From Euonymus europaeus (lineage: Eukaryota; Streptophyta; Magnoliopsida; Celastrales; Celastraceae): a stretch of DNA of 64,000 nt. Positions 36,602 through 49,559 of the stretch are shown here, piece by piece (position 1 is the first letter of the stretch; each line of letters begins with the position of its first letter). The notes beneath the pieces were generated by a model. The model searched no databases. It worked only from the letters and a program-made list of their open reading frames with translations, and was not told where the DNA came from. The translations under genes were made by a program, and so were the position numbers. The stretch is from positions 25,299,001 to 25,363,000 of the forward strand of contig OY756966.1 of assembly GCA_963580455.1 (NCBI GenBank). The letters are read 5' to 3'.

Positions 36602-38155
36602 ACCGTTTACGTAAAGAAACCACATTTCGCGCATAACTAGGTGAAACGAGACCTACTAGCCACAAGTTCTGAAATCAAAAACTGAAACGCCAAGATTGTA
36701 GAGCTCGAAAAGTAGTGTGTAATCAAGCTAAAAATTAGCGAATTCAGAACTTGGAGTCAACGGATATTCATAAAACCGTTTACGTAAAGAAATCACATTT
36801 CGCGCCTAACTAGGTGAAACGAGACCTACTAGCCACGAGTTCTGAAATCAAAAACCGAAATGTCAGGATTGTAGAGCTCGAAAAGTGGTGTGAAATCAAG
36901 CTAAAAATCACCGAATTCAGAACTCGGAGTCAACGGATATTCAAAAAACCGTTTACATAAAGAAACCACATATCTCGGCTTACTAGGTGAAACGCGACCT
37001 ACTAGGCTTGAGTTCTGAAATCAAAAACCGAAATGACAGGATTATAGAGCTCGAAAAATAGTGTGAAATCAAGCTAAAAATCACCGAATTCAGAACTCGG
37101 AGTCAACGGATATTCATAAAACCGTTTACGTAAAGAAACCGCAATTCGCGCCTAACTAGGTGAAACGAGACCTACTAGCCACGAGTTCTGAAATCAAAAA
37201 CTGAAATGACAGGATTGTAGAGCTCGAAAAGTAGTATGAAATCAAGCTAAAAATCAACGAATTCAGAAATCGGAGTCAACGGATATTCATAAAATCGTTT
37301 ACGTAAAGAAACCACAATTCGCGCCTAACAAGGTGAAACGAGACCTACTAGCCACGAGTTCTGAAATCGAAAACCGAAACACCAGGATTGTAGAGCTCGA
37401 AAAGTAGTGTGAAATCAAGCTAAAAATCACCGAATTCAGAACTCGAAGTCAACGGATATTCATAAAACCGTTTACGTAAAAAACCACAATTCGCGGCTAA
37501 CTACGTGAAACGAGACCTACTAGCCACGAGTTCTGAAATCAAAAACCGAAATGCCAGGATTCTAGAGCTCTAAAAGTAGTGTGAAATCAAGCTAAAAATC
37601 ACCGAATTCAGAACTCGGAGTCAATGGATATTCATAAAACCGTTTACGTAAAGAAACCACATTTCGCCTAACTAGGTGAAACGAGACCTACTAGCCACAA
37701 GTTCTGAAATCAAAAACTGAAACCCCAAGATTGTAGAGCTCGAAAAGTAGTGTGAAATCAAGCTAAAAATCAGCGAATTCAGAACTCGGAGTCAACGGAT
37801 ATTCATAAAACCGTTTACGTAAAGAAATCACATTTTGCGCCTAACTAGGTGAAACGAGACCTACTAGCCACGAGTTCTGAAATCAAAAACCGAAATGTCA
37901 GGATTGTAGAGCTCGAAAAGTGGTGTGAAATCAAGCTAAAAATCACCGAATTCAGAACACGGAGTCAACGGATATTCAAAAAACCGTTTACATAAAGAAA
38001 CCACATATCTCGGCTTACTAGGTGAAACGAGACCTACTAGCCACGAGTTCTGAAATCAAAAACCGAAATGATAGGATTGTAGAGCTCGAAAATTAGTGTG
38101 AAATTAAGCTAAAAATCACCGAATTCAGAACTCGGAGTCAACGGATATTCATAAA
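36602..38155 (+). repeat. 6-unit higher-order repeat (1037 bp), one and a half copies
   Basis: The CACAAGTTCTG...AAACTGAAAC unit at 36602 restarts at 37639, followed in both by the AATCACATTT unit (36775 and 37812) and an ACATAAAG...ATATCTCGGCTTACTAGG unit preceded by the rare TTCAAAAAACC (36943 and 37980). The second copy lost two bases at TTTCGCCTAAC near 37667. Confidence 0.82.
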
Positions 38156-39367
38156 ACCGTTTACGTAAAGAAACCGCAATTCGCGCCTAACTAGGTGAAA
38201 CGAGACCTACTAGCCACCGATTCTGAAATGAAAAACCGAAATGCAAGGATTTTAGAGCTCGAAAATTAGTGTGAAATCAAGCTAAAAATCACCGAATTCA
38301 GAAATCGGAGTCAACGGATATTCATAAAACCGTTTACGTAAAGAAACCACATTTCGCGCCTAACTAGGTGAAACGAGACCTACTAGCCACCGAGTTCTGA
38401 AATCAAAAACTGAAATGCCAGAATTGTAGCGCTCGAAAAGTAGTGTGAAATCAAGCTAAAAATCACCGAATTCAGAACTCGGAGTCAACGGATATTCATA
38501 AAAACGTTTACGTAAAGAAACCGCAATTCGCGCCTGACTAGGTGAAACGAGACCTACAAGCCACGAGTTCTGAAATCAAAAACCGAAACTCCAGGATTGT
38601 AGAGCTCGAAAAGTAGTATGAAATCAAGCTAAAAATCACCGAATTCAGAACTCGGAGTCAACGGATATTCATAAAACCGTTTACGTAAAGAAACCATAAT
38701 TTGCGGCTAACTAGGTGAAACGAGAGCTACTAGCCACGAGTTCTGAAATCAAAAACCGAAATGCCAGGATTGTAGAGCTCGAAAAGTAGTGTGAAATCAA
38801 GCTAAAAATCACCGAATTCAGAACTCGGAGTCAACGGATATTCATAAAACCGTTTACGTAAAGAAACCATAATTTGCGGCTAACTAGGTGAAACGAGACC
38901 TACTAGCCACGAGTTCTGAAATCAAAAACCGAAATGCCAGGATTGTAGAGCTCGAAAAGTAGTGTGAGATCAAGCTAAAAATTACCGAATTCAGAACTCG
39001 GTGTCAACAGATATTCATAAAACCGTTTACGTAAGGAAACCACAATTCGCGGCTAACTAGGTGAAACGAGACCTACTAGCCACGAGTTCTGAAATCAAAA
39101 ACTGAGACGCCAGGATTGTAGAGCTCGAAAAGTAGTGTGAAATCAAGCTAAAAATCAGCGAATTCAGAACTCGGAGTCATTGGATATTCATAAAACCGTT
39201 TACGTAAAGAAACCACATATCTCGGCTTACTAGGTGAAACGAGACTTACTAGCCACGAGTTCTGAAATCGAAAACCGAAACACCAGGATTGTAGAGCTCG
39301 AAAAGTAGTGTGAAATCAAGCTAAAAATCACCGAATTCAGAACTCGGAGTCAACGGATATTCATAAA
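38156..39367 (+). repeat. 7-unit higher-order repeat, copy 1 (1212 bp)
   Basis: Opens with CCGCAATTCG and CCACCGATTCTGAAATG. The second unit (38329) has CCACCGAGTTCTG and AGAATTGTAGCGCTCG. Later units carry CCATAATTTGCGG twice (38676 and about 38849), and GAGATC with GGTGTCAACAG. The CCACCGAG insertion of one C makes these units 174 bp. Confidence 0.85.
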
Positions 39368-40406
39368 ACCGTTTACGTAAAGAAACCGCAATTCGCGCCT
39401 AACTAGGTGAAACGAGACCTACTAGCCACCGATTCGGAAATGAAAAACCGAAATGCAAGGATTTTAGAGCTCGAAAAGTAGTGTGAAATCAAGCTAAAAA
39501 TCACCGAATTCAGAACTCGGAGTCAACGGATATTCATAAAACCGTTTACGTAAAGAAACCACATTTCGCGCCTAACTAGGTGAAACGAGACCTACTAGCC
39601 ACCGAGTTCTGAAATCAAAAACTGAAATGCCAGAATTGTAGCGCTCGAAAAGTAGTGTGAAATCAAGCTAAAAATCACCGAATTCAGAACTCGGAGTCAA
39701 CGGATATTCATAAAACCGTTTACGTAAAGAAACCGCAATTCGCGCCTGACTAGGTGAAACGAGACCTACAAGCCACGAGTTCTGAAATCAAAAACCGAAA
39801 CTCCAGGATTGTAGAGCTCGAAAAGTAGTATGAAATCAAGCTAAAAATCACCGAATTCAGAACTCGGAGTCAACGGATATTCATAAAACCGTTTACGTAA
39901 AGAAACCATAATTTGCGGCTAACTAGGTGAAACGAGAGCTACTAGCCACGAGTTCTGAAATCAAAAACCGAAATGCCAGGATTGTAGAGCTCGAAAAGTA
40001 GTGTGAAATCAAGCTAAAAATCAGCGAATTCAGAACTCGGAGTCAACGGATATTCATAAAACCGTTTACGTAAAGAAATCACATTTTGCGCCTAACTAGG
40101 TGAAACGAGGCCTACTAGCCACGAGTTCTGAAATCAAAAACCGAAATGTCAGGATTGTAGAGCTCGAAAAGTGGTGTGAAATCAAGCTAAAAATCACCGA
40201 ATTCAGAACTCGGAGTCATTGGATATTCATAAAACCGTTTACGTAAAGAAACCACATATCTCGGCTTACTAGGTGAAACGAGACCTACTAGCCACGAGTT
40301 CTGAAATCGAAAACCGAAACACCAGGATTGTAGAGCTCGAAAAGTAGTGTGAAATCAAGCTAAAAATCACCGAATTCAGAACTCGGAGTCAACGGATATT
40401 CATAAA
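39368..40406 (+). repeat. Shortened (6-unit) copy 2
   Basis: Repeats the order of 38156-39367 at +1212 bp through the CCATAATTTGCGG unit (39888). The second CCATAATTTGCGG unit and the GAGATC unit are absent; an AATCACATTTTGCG unit stands in their place. The series restarts at 40407, 1039 bp after 39368. Confidence 0.8.
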
Positions 40407-40926
40407 ACCGTTTACGTAAAGAAACCGTAATTCGCGCCTAACTAGGTGAAACGAGACCTACTAGCCACCGATTCTGAAATGAAAAACCGAAATGCAAGGA
40501 TTTTAGAGCTCGAAAAGTAGTGTGAAATCAAGCTAAAAATCACCGAATTCAGAACTCGGAGTCAACGGATATTCATAAAACCGTTTACGTAAAGAAACCA
40601 CATTTCGCGCCTAACTAGGTGAAACGAGACCTACTAGTCACCGAGTTCTGAAATCAAAAACTGAAATGCCAGAATTGTAGCGCTCAAAAAGTAGGGTGAA
40701 ATCAAGCAAAAAATCACCGAATTCGGAACTCGGAGTCAACGGATATTCATAAAACCGTTTACGTAAAGAAACCACATTTCGCGCCTAACTAGATTAAACG
40801 AGACCTACTAGCCACGAGTTCTGAAATCAAAATCCGAAAAGCCAGGATTGTAGAGCTCGAAAAGTAGTTTGAAATCAAGCTAAAAATCACCGAATTCAGA
40901 ACTCGGAGTCAACGGATATTCATAAA
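40407..40926 (+). repeat. Partial third copy, three units
   Basis: CCGTAATTCG (40407) and the CCACCGAG/AGAATTGTAGCGCTC unit (40580) match the two copies upstream. The unit after these switches to AGATTAAACGAG...AATCCGAAAAGCC, a type of the following domain. Confidence 0.8.
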
Positions 40927-43900
40927 ACCGTTTACGTAAAGAAACCACATTTCTCGGCTAACTAGGTGAAACGAGACCTGCTAGCCACGAGTTCTGAAAT
41001 AAAAAATCGAAACTCCAGGATTGTGGAGCACGAAAATTAGTGTGAAATCAAGCTAAAAATCACCGAATTCAGAACTCGGAGTCAACGGATATTCATAAAA
41101 CCGTTTACGTAAAAAACCACAATTCGCGGCTAACTACGTGAAACGAGACCTACTGGCCACGAGTTCTGAAATCAAAAACTGAAATGACAGGATTGTAGAG
41201 CTCGAAATGTAGTATGAAATCAAGCTAAAAATCAACGAATTCAGAACTCGGAGTCAACGGATATTCATAAAACCGTTTACGTAAAGAAAACATAATTCGC
41301 GCCTAACTAGGTGAAACGAGACCTACTAGCCACGAGTTCTGAAATCGAAAACCGAAACGCCAGGATTGTAGAGCTCGAAAAGTAGTGTGAAATGAAGCTA
41401 AAAATCACCGAATTCAGAACTCGAAGTCAACGGATATTCATAAAACCGTTTACGTAAAAAACCACAATTCGCGGCTAACTACGTGAAACGACACCTACTA
41501 GCCACGAGTTCTGAAATCAAAAACCGAAACGCCAGGATTCTAGAGCTCTAAAAGTAGTGTGAAATCAAGCTAAAAATCACCGAATTCCGAACTCGGAGTT
41601 AACGGATATTCATAAAACCGTTTACGTAAAAAACCACATTTCGCGCCTAACTAGGTGAAACGAGACCTACTAGCCACGAGTTCTGAAATCAAAAACCGAA
41701 ATGCAAGGATTTTAGAGCTCGAAAAGTAGTGTGAAATCAAGCTAAAAATCACCGAATTCAGAACTCGGAGTCGACGGATATTCATAAAACCGTTTACGTA
41801 AAGAAACCGCAATTCGCGCCTAACTAGGTGAAACGAGACCTACAAGCCACGAGTTCTGAAATCAAAAACCGAAATGCCAGGATTGTAGAGCTCAAAAAGT
41901 AGGGTGAAATCAAGCAAAAAATCACCGAATTCAGAACTCGGAGTCAACGGATATTCATAAAACCGTTTACATAAAGAAACCACATTTCGCGCCTAACTAG
42001 ATTAAACGAGACCTACTAGCCACGAGTTCTGAAATCAAAAACTGAAATGACAGGATTGTAGAGCTCGAAATGTAGTATGAAATCAAGCTAAAAATCAATG
42101 AATTCAGAACTCGGAGTCGACGGATATTCATAAAACCGTTTACGTAAAGAAAACATAATTCGCGCCTAACTAGGTGAAACGAGACCTACTAGCCACGAGT
42201 TCTGAAATCGAAAACCGAAACGCCAGGATTGTAGAGCTCGAAAAGTAGTGTGAAATAAAGCTAAAAATCACCGAATTCAGAACTCGAAGTCAACGGATAT
42301 TCATAAAACCGTTTACGTAAAAAGCCACAATTCGCGGCTAACTACGTGAAACGACACCTACAAGCCACGAGTTCTGAAATCAAAAACCGAAATGCAAGGA
42401 TTTTAGAGCTCGAAAAGTAGTGTGAAATCAAGCTAAAAATCACCGAATTAAGAACTCGGAGTCGACGGATATTCATAAAACCGTTTACGTAAAGAAACCA
42501 CATTTCTCGGCTAACTAGGTGAAATGAGACCTGCTAGCCACGAGTTCTGAAATAAAAAATCGAAACTCCAGGATTGTGGAGCACGAAAATTAGTGTGAAA
42601 TCAAGCTAAAAATCAACGAATTCAGAACTCGGAGTCAACGGATATTCATAAAACCGTTTACGTAAAAAACCACAATTCGCGGCTAACTACGTGAAACGAG
42701 ACCTACTGGCCACGAGTTCTGAAATCAAAAACCGAAATGCAAGGATTTTAGAGCTCGAAAAGTAGTGTGAAATCAAGCTAAAAATCACCGAATTCAGAAC
42801 TCGGAGTCAACGGATATTCATAAAACCGTTTACGTAAAGAAACCACATTTCTCGGCTAACTAGGTGAAATGAGACCTGCTAGCCACGAGTTCTGAAATAA
42901 AAAATCGAAACTCCAGGATTGTGGAGCACGAAAATTAGTGTGAAATCAAGCTAAAAATCACCGAATTCAGAACTCGGAGTCAACGGATATTCATAAAACC
43001 GTTTACGTAAAAAACCACAATTCGCGGCTAACTACGTGAAACGAGACCTACTGGCCACGAGTTCTGAAATCAAAAACTGAAATGACAGGATTGTAGAGCT
43101 CGAAATGTAGTATGAAATCAAGCTAAAAATCAACGAATTCAGAACTCGGAGTCAACGGATATTCATAAAACCGTTTACATAAAATAAAACATAATTCGCG
43201 CCTAACTAGGTGAAACAAGACCTACTAGCCACGAGTTCTGAAATCGAAAACCGAAATGCCAGGATTGTAGAGCTCGAAAAGTAGTGTGAAATGAAGCTAA
43301 AAATCACCGAATTCAGAACTCGAACTCAACGGATATTCATAAAACCGTTTACGTAAAAAACCACAATTCGCGGCTAACTACGTGAAACGACACCTACTAG
43401 CCACGAGTTCTGAAATCAAAAACCGAAATGCCAGGATTGTAGAGCTCGAAAAGTAGTGTGAGATCAAGCTAAAAATTACCGAATTCAGAACTCGGTGTCA
43501 ACAGATATTCATAAAACCGTTTACGTAAGGAAACCACAATTCGCGGCTAACTAGGTGAAACGAGACCTACTAGCCACGAGTTCTGAAATCAAAAACTGAG
43601 ACGCCAGGATTGTAGAGCTCGAAAAGTAGTGTGAAATCAAGCTAAAAATCAGCGAATTCAGAACTCAGAGTCATTGGATATTCATAAAACCGTTTACGTA
43701 AAGAAACCACAATTCGCGCCTAACTAGGTGAAACGAGACCTACTAGCCACGAGTTCTGAAATCAAAAACTGAAATGACAGGATTGTAGAGCTCGAAAAGT
43801 AGTATGAAATCAAGCAAAAAATCACCGAATTCAGAACTCGCAGTCAATGGATATTCATAAAACCGTTTACGTAAAGAAACCACAATTCGCGCCTAACTAG

Positions 43901-44379
43901 GTGAAACGAGACCTACTAGCCACGAGTTCTGAAATCGAAAACCGAAAAACCAGGATTGTAGAACTCGAAAAGTAGTGTGAAATCAAGCTAAAAATCACCG
44001 AATTCAGAACTCGAAGTCAACGGATATTCATAAAACCGTTTATGTAAAAAACCACAATTCGCGGCTAACTACGTGAAACGAGACCTACTAGCCACGAGTT
44101 CTGAAATCAAAAACCGAAATGCAACAATTTTAGAGCTCAAAAAGTAGTGTGAAATCAAGCTAAAAATCACCGAATTCAGAACTCGGAGTCAACGGATATT
44201 CATAAAACCGTTTACGTAAAGAAACCACATTTCGCGCCTAACTAGATTAAACGAGACCTACTAGCCACGAGTTCTGAAATCAAAATCCAAAAAGCCAGGA
44301 TTGTAGAGCTCGAAAAGTAGTTTGAAATCAAGCTAAAAATCACCGAATTCAGAACTCGGAGTCAACGGATATTCATAAA
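40927..44379 (+). repeat. Twenty-unit array built from shuffled types of the 15-unit family
   Basis: Type T (TCTCGGCTAACTAGG...CTGCTAG...ATAAAAAATCG...GTGGAGCACGAAAATTAG) occurs at 40927, 42480 and 42825. It is followed by U (CTACTGGCC...AACTGAAATGACAGG...AAATGTAGTATG) at 41100 and 42998 and V (GAAAACATAATTCGCG) at 41273 and 43170. T at 42480 and 42825 are two units apart, showing local duplication. The GTGTCAACAG unit at about 43515 and its neighbour are copies of units near 39020. Confidence 0.8.
43170..43342 (+). repeat. Monomer with extended A-run ACATAAAATAAAAC
   Basis: The common TAAAGAAAAC is here TAAAATAAAAC. A near-identical unit starts at 46106, 2936 bp (17 units) away. The unit at 44725 shows the intermediate TAAATAAAAC. 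The series looks like stepwise change of one position, followed by copying within the block. Confidence 0.7.
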
Positions 44380-46969
44380 ACCGTTTACGTAAAGAAACCA
44401 CATTTCTCGGCTAACTAGGTGAAACGAGACCTGCTAGCCACGAGTTCTGAAATAAAAAATCGAAACTCCAGGATTGTGGAGCACGAAAATTAGTGTGAAA
44501 TCAAGCTAAAAATCACCGAATTCAGAACTCGGAGTCAACGGATATTCATAAAACCGTTTACGTAAAAAACCACAATTCGCGGCTAACTACGTGAAACGAG
44601 ACCTACTGGCCACGAGTTCTGAAATCAAAAACTGAAATGACAGGATTGTAGAGCTCGAAATGTAGTATGAAATCAAGCTAAAAATCAACGAATTCAGAAC
44701 TCGGAGTCAACGGATATTCATAAAACCGTTTACGTAAATAAAACATAATTCGCGCCTAACTAGGTGAAACGAGACCTACTAGCCACGAGTTCTGAAATCG
44801 AAAACCGAAACGCCAGGATTGTAGAGCTCGAAAAGTAGTGTGAAATGAAGCTAAAAATCACCGAATTCAGAACTCGAAGTCAACGGATATTCATAAAACC
44901 GTTTACGTAAAAAACCACAATTCGCGGCTAACTACGTGAAACGACACCTACTAGCCACGAGTTCTGAAATCAAAAACCGAAACGCCAGGATTCTAGAGCT
45001 CTAAAAGTAGTGTGAAATCAAGCTAAAAATCACCGAATTCCGAACTCGGAGTTAACGGATATTCATAAAACCGTTTACGTAAAAAACCACATTTCGCGCC
45101 TAACTAGGTGAAACGAGACCTACTATCCACGAGTTCTGAAATCAAAAACCGAAATGCAAGGATTTTAGAGCTCGAAAAGTAGTGTGAAATCAAGCTAAAA
45201 ATCACCGAATTCAGAACTCGGAGTCGACGGATATTCATAAAACCGTTTACGTAAAGAAACCGCAATTCGCGCCTAACTAGGTGAAACGAGACCTACAAGC
45301 CACGAGTTCTGAAATCAAAAACCGAAACGCCAGGATTGTAGAGCTCAAAAAGTAGGGTGAAATCAAGCAAAAAATCACCGAATTCAGAACTCGGAGTCAA
45401 CGGATATTCATAAAACCGTTTACATAAAGAAACCACATTTCGCGCCTAACTAGATTAAACGAGACCTACTAGCCACGAGTTCTGAAATCAAAAACTGAAA
45501 TGACAGGATTGTAGAGCTCGAAATGTAGTATGAAATCAAGCTAAAAATCAATGAATTCAGAACTCGGAGTCAACGGATATTCATAAAACCGTTTACGTAA
45601 AGAAAACATAATTCGCGCCTAACTAGGTGAAACGAGACCTACTAGCCACGAGTTCTGAAATCGAAAACCGAAACGCCAGGATTGTAGAGCTCGAAAAGTA
45701 GTGTGAAATAAAGCTAAAAATCACCGAATTCAGAACTCGAAGTCAACGGATATTCATAAAACCGTTTACGTAAAAAGCCACAATTCGCGGCTAACTACGT
45801 GAAACGACACCTACAAGCCACGAGTTCTGAAATCAAAAACCGAAATGCAAGGATTTTAGAGCTCGAAAAGTAGTGTGAAATCAAGCTAAAAATCACCGAA
45901 TTAAGAACTCGGAGTCGACGGATATTCATAAAACCGTTTACGTAAAGAAACCGCAATTCGCGCCTAACTAGGTGAAACGAGACCTACAAGCCACGAGTTC
46001 TGAAATCAAAAACCGAAACGCCAGGATTGTAGAGCTCAAAAAGTAGGGTGAAATCAAGCAAAAAATCACCGAATTCAGAACTCGGAGTCAACGGATATTC
46101 ATAAAACCGTTTACGTAAAATAAAACATAATTCGCGCCTAACTAGGTGAAACAAGACCTACTAGCCACGAGTTCTGAAATCGAAAACCGAAATGCCAGGA
46201 TTGTAGAGCTCGAAAAGTAGTGTGAAATGAAGCTAAAAATCACCGAATTCAGAACTCGAACTCAACGAATATTCATAAAACCGTTTACGTAAAAAACCAC
46301 AATTCGCGGCTAACTACGTGAAACGACACCTACTAGCCACGAGTTCTGAAATCAAAAACCGAAACGCCAGGATTCTAGAGCTTTAAAAGTAGTGTGAAAT
46401 CAAGCTAAAAATCACCGAATTCCGAACTCGGAGTTAACGGATATTCGTAAAACCGTTTACGTAAAAAACCACATTTCGCGCGTAACTAGGTGAAACGAGA
46501 CCTACTATCCACGAGTTCTGAAATCAAAAACCGAAATGCAAGGATTTTAGAGCTCGAAAAGTAGTGTGAAATCAATCTAAAAATCACCGAATTCAGAACT
46601 CGGAGTCGACGGATATTCATAAAACCGTTTACGTAAAGAAACCGCAATTCGCGCCTAACTAGGTGAAACGAGACCTACAAGCCACGAGTTCTGAAATCAA
46701 AAACCGAAACGCCAGGATTGTAGAGCTCAAAAAGTAGGGTGAAATCAAGCAAAAAATCACCGAATTCGGAACTCGGAGTCAACGGATATTCATAAAACCG
46801 TTTACGTAAAGAAACCACATTTCGCGCCTAACTAGATTAAAAGAGACCTACTAGCCACGAGTTCTGAAATCAAAATCCGAAAAGCCAGGATTGTAGAGCT
46901 CGAAAAGTAGTTTGAAATCAAGCTAAAAATCACCGAATTCAGAACTCGGAGTCAACGGATATTCATAAA
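44380..46969 (+). repeat. 15-unit higher-order repeat, copy 1 (2590 bp)
   Basis: Order: T (44380), U (44553), V (44725), W with GACACC (about 44899), X with AAATGCAAGG (about 45071), Y with CTACAAGCC...GTAGGGTG...AAGCAAAAAATC, Z with AGATTAAACGAG and AATCAATGAATTC, V', W' with GAATTAAGAACTC and AGTCGACGG, Y', then the TAAAATAAAAC unit (46106) and four more. T returns at 46970. Confidence 0.88.
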
Positions 46970-49559
46970 ACCGTTTACGTAAAGAAACCACATTTCTCGG
47001 CTAACTAGGTGAAACGAGACCTGCTAGCCACGAGTTCTGAAATAAAAAATCGAAACTCCAGGATTGTGGAGCACGAAAATTAGTGTGAAATCAAGCTAAA
47101 AATCACCGAATTCAGAACTCGGAGTCAACGGATATTCATAAAACCGTTTACGTAAAAAACCACAATTCGCGGCTAACTACGTGAAACGAGACCTACTGGC
47201 CACGAGTTCTGAAATCAAAAACTGAAATGACAGGATTGTAGAGCTCGAAATGTAGTATGAAATCAAGCTAAAAATCAACGAATTCAGAACTCGGAGTCAA
47301 CGGATATTCATAAAACCGTTTACGTAAAGAAAACATAATTCGCGCCTAACTAGGTGAAACGAGACCTACTAGCCACGAGTTCTGAAATCGAAAACCGAAA
47401 CGCCAGGATTGTAGAGCTCGAAAAGTAGTGTGAAATGAAGCTAAAAATCACCGAATTCAGAACTCGAAGTCAACGGATATTCATAAAACCGTTTACGTAA
47501 AAAACCACAATTCGCGGCTAACTACGTGAAACGACACCTACTAGCCACGAGTTCTGAAATCAAAAACCGAAACGCCAGGATTCTAGAGCTCTAAAAGTAG
47601 TGTGAAATCAAGCTAAAAATCACCGAATTCCGAACTCGGAGTTAACGGATATTCATAAAACCGTTTACGTAAAAAACCACATTTCGCGCCTAACTAGGTG
47701 AAACGAGACCTACTAGCCACGAGTTCTGAAATCAAAAACCGAAATGCAAGGATTTTAGAGCTCGAAAAGTAGTGTGAAATCAAGCTAAAAATCACCGAAT
47801 TCAGAACTCGGAGTCGACGGATATTCATAAAACCGTTTACGTAAAGAAACCACAATTCGCGCCTAACTAGGTGAAACGAGACCTACAAGCCACGAGTTCT
47901 GAAATCAAAAACCGAAACGCCAAGATTGTAGAGCTCAAAAAGTAGGGTGAAATCAAGCAAAAAATCACCGAATTCAGAACTCGGAGTCAACGGATATTCA
48001 TAAAACCGTTTACATAAAGAAACCACATTTCGCGCCTAACTAGATTAAACGAGACCTACTAGCCACGAGTTCTGAAATCAAAAACTGAAATGACAGGATT
48101 GTAGAGCTCGAAATGTAGTATGAAATCAAGCTAAAAATCAATGAATTCAGAACTCGGAGTCAACGGATATTCATAAAACCGTTTACGTAAAGAAAACATA
48201 ATTCGCGCCTAACTAGGTGAAACGAGACCTACTAGCCACGAGTTCTGAAATCGAAAACCGAAACGCCAGGATTGTAGAGCTCGAAAAGTAGTGTGAAATA
48301 AAGCTAAAAATCACCGAATTCAGAACTCGAAGTCAACGGATATTCATAAAACCGTTTACGTAAAAAGCAACAATTCGCGGCTAACTACGTGAAACGACAC
48401 CTACAAGCCACGAGTTCTGAAATCAAAAACCGAAATGCAAGGATTTTAGAGCTCGAAAAGTAGTGTGAAATCAAGCTAAAAATCACCGAATTAAGAACTC
48501 GGAGTCGACGGATATTCATAAAACCGTTTACGTAAAGAAACCGCAATTCGCGCCTAACTAGGTGAAACGAGACCTACAAGCCACGAGTTCTGAAATCAAA
48601 AACCGAAACGCCAGGATTGTAGAGCTCAAAAAGTAGGGTGAAATCAAGCAAAAAATCACCGAATTCAGAACTCGGAGTCAACGGATATTCATAAAACCGT
48701 TTACGTAAAGAAACCACATTTCGCGCCTAACTAGATTAAACGAGACCTACTAGCCACGAGTTCTGAAATCAAAAACTGAAATGACAGGATTGTAGAGCTC
48801 GAAATGTAGTATGAAATCAAGCTAAAAATCAACGAATTCAGAACTCGGAGTCAACGGATATTCATAAAACCGTTTACGTAAAGAAAACATAATTCGCGCC
48901 TAACTAGGCGAAACGAGACCTACTAGCCACGAGTTCTGAAATCGAAAACCGAAATGCCAGGATTGTAGAGCTCGAAAATTAGTGTGAAATGAAGCTAAAA
49001 ATCACCGAATTCAGAACTCGAAGTCAACGGATATTCATAAAACCGTTCACGTATATAACCACATTTCGCGCCTAACTAGGTGAAACGAGACCTACTAGCC
49101 ACGAGTTCTGAAATCAAAAACCGAAATGCAAAGATTTTAGAGCTCGAAAAGTAGTGTGAAATCAAGCTAAAAATCACCGAATTCAGAACACGGAGTCGAC
49201 GGATATTCATAAAACCGTTTACGTAAAGAAACCGCAATTCGCGCCTAACTAGGTGAAACGAGACCTGCTAGCCACGAGTTCTGAAATAAAAAATCGAAAC
49301 TCCAGGATTGTGGAGCACGAAAATTAGTGTGAAATCAAGCTAAAAATCACCGAATTCAGAACTCGGAGTCAACGGATATTCATAAAACCGTTTACGTAAA
49401 AAACCACAATTCGCGGCTAACTACGTGAAACGAGACCTACTGGCCACGAGTTCTGAAATCAAAAACTGAAATGACAGGATTGTAGAGCTCGAAATGTAGT
49501 ATGAAATCATGCTAAAAATCAACGAATTCAGAACTCGGAGTCAACGATTATTCATAAAA
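46970..49559 (+). repeat. 15-unit higher-order repeat, copy 2
   Basis: The first ten units (46970 to about 48697) follow copy 1 almost exactly, including AATCAATGAATTC and GAATTAAGAACTC. The remaining units differ: a Z-like unit with AATCAACGAATTC, a unit with CCGTTCACGTATATAACC near 49045, and the hybrid T unit at 49214. The same early order with late replacement points to a crossover near 48.7 kb. Confidence 0.82.
49214..49386 (+). repeat. Hybrid monomer joining types Y and T
   Basis: It starts as Y (CCGCAATTCGCGCCTAACTAGG...GAGACCT) and changes, near 49265, to the body of T (GCTAGCC...ATAAAAAATCGAAACTCC...GTGGAGCACGAAAATTAG). T units elsewhere start CACATTTCTCGGC. The unit after it is the normal U, so one exchange placed Y sequence onto T. 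Confidence 0.78.
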
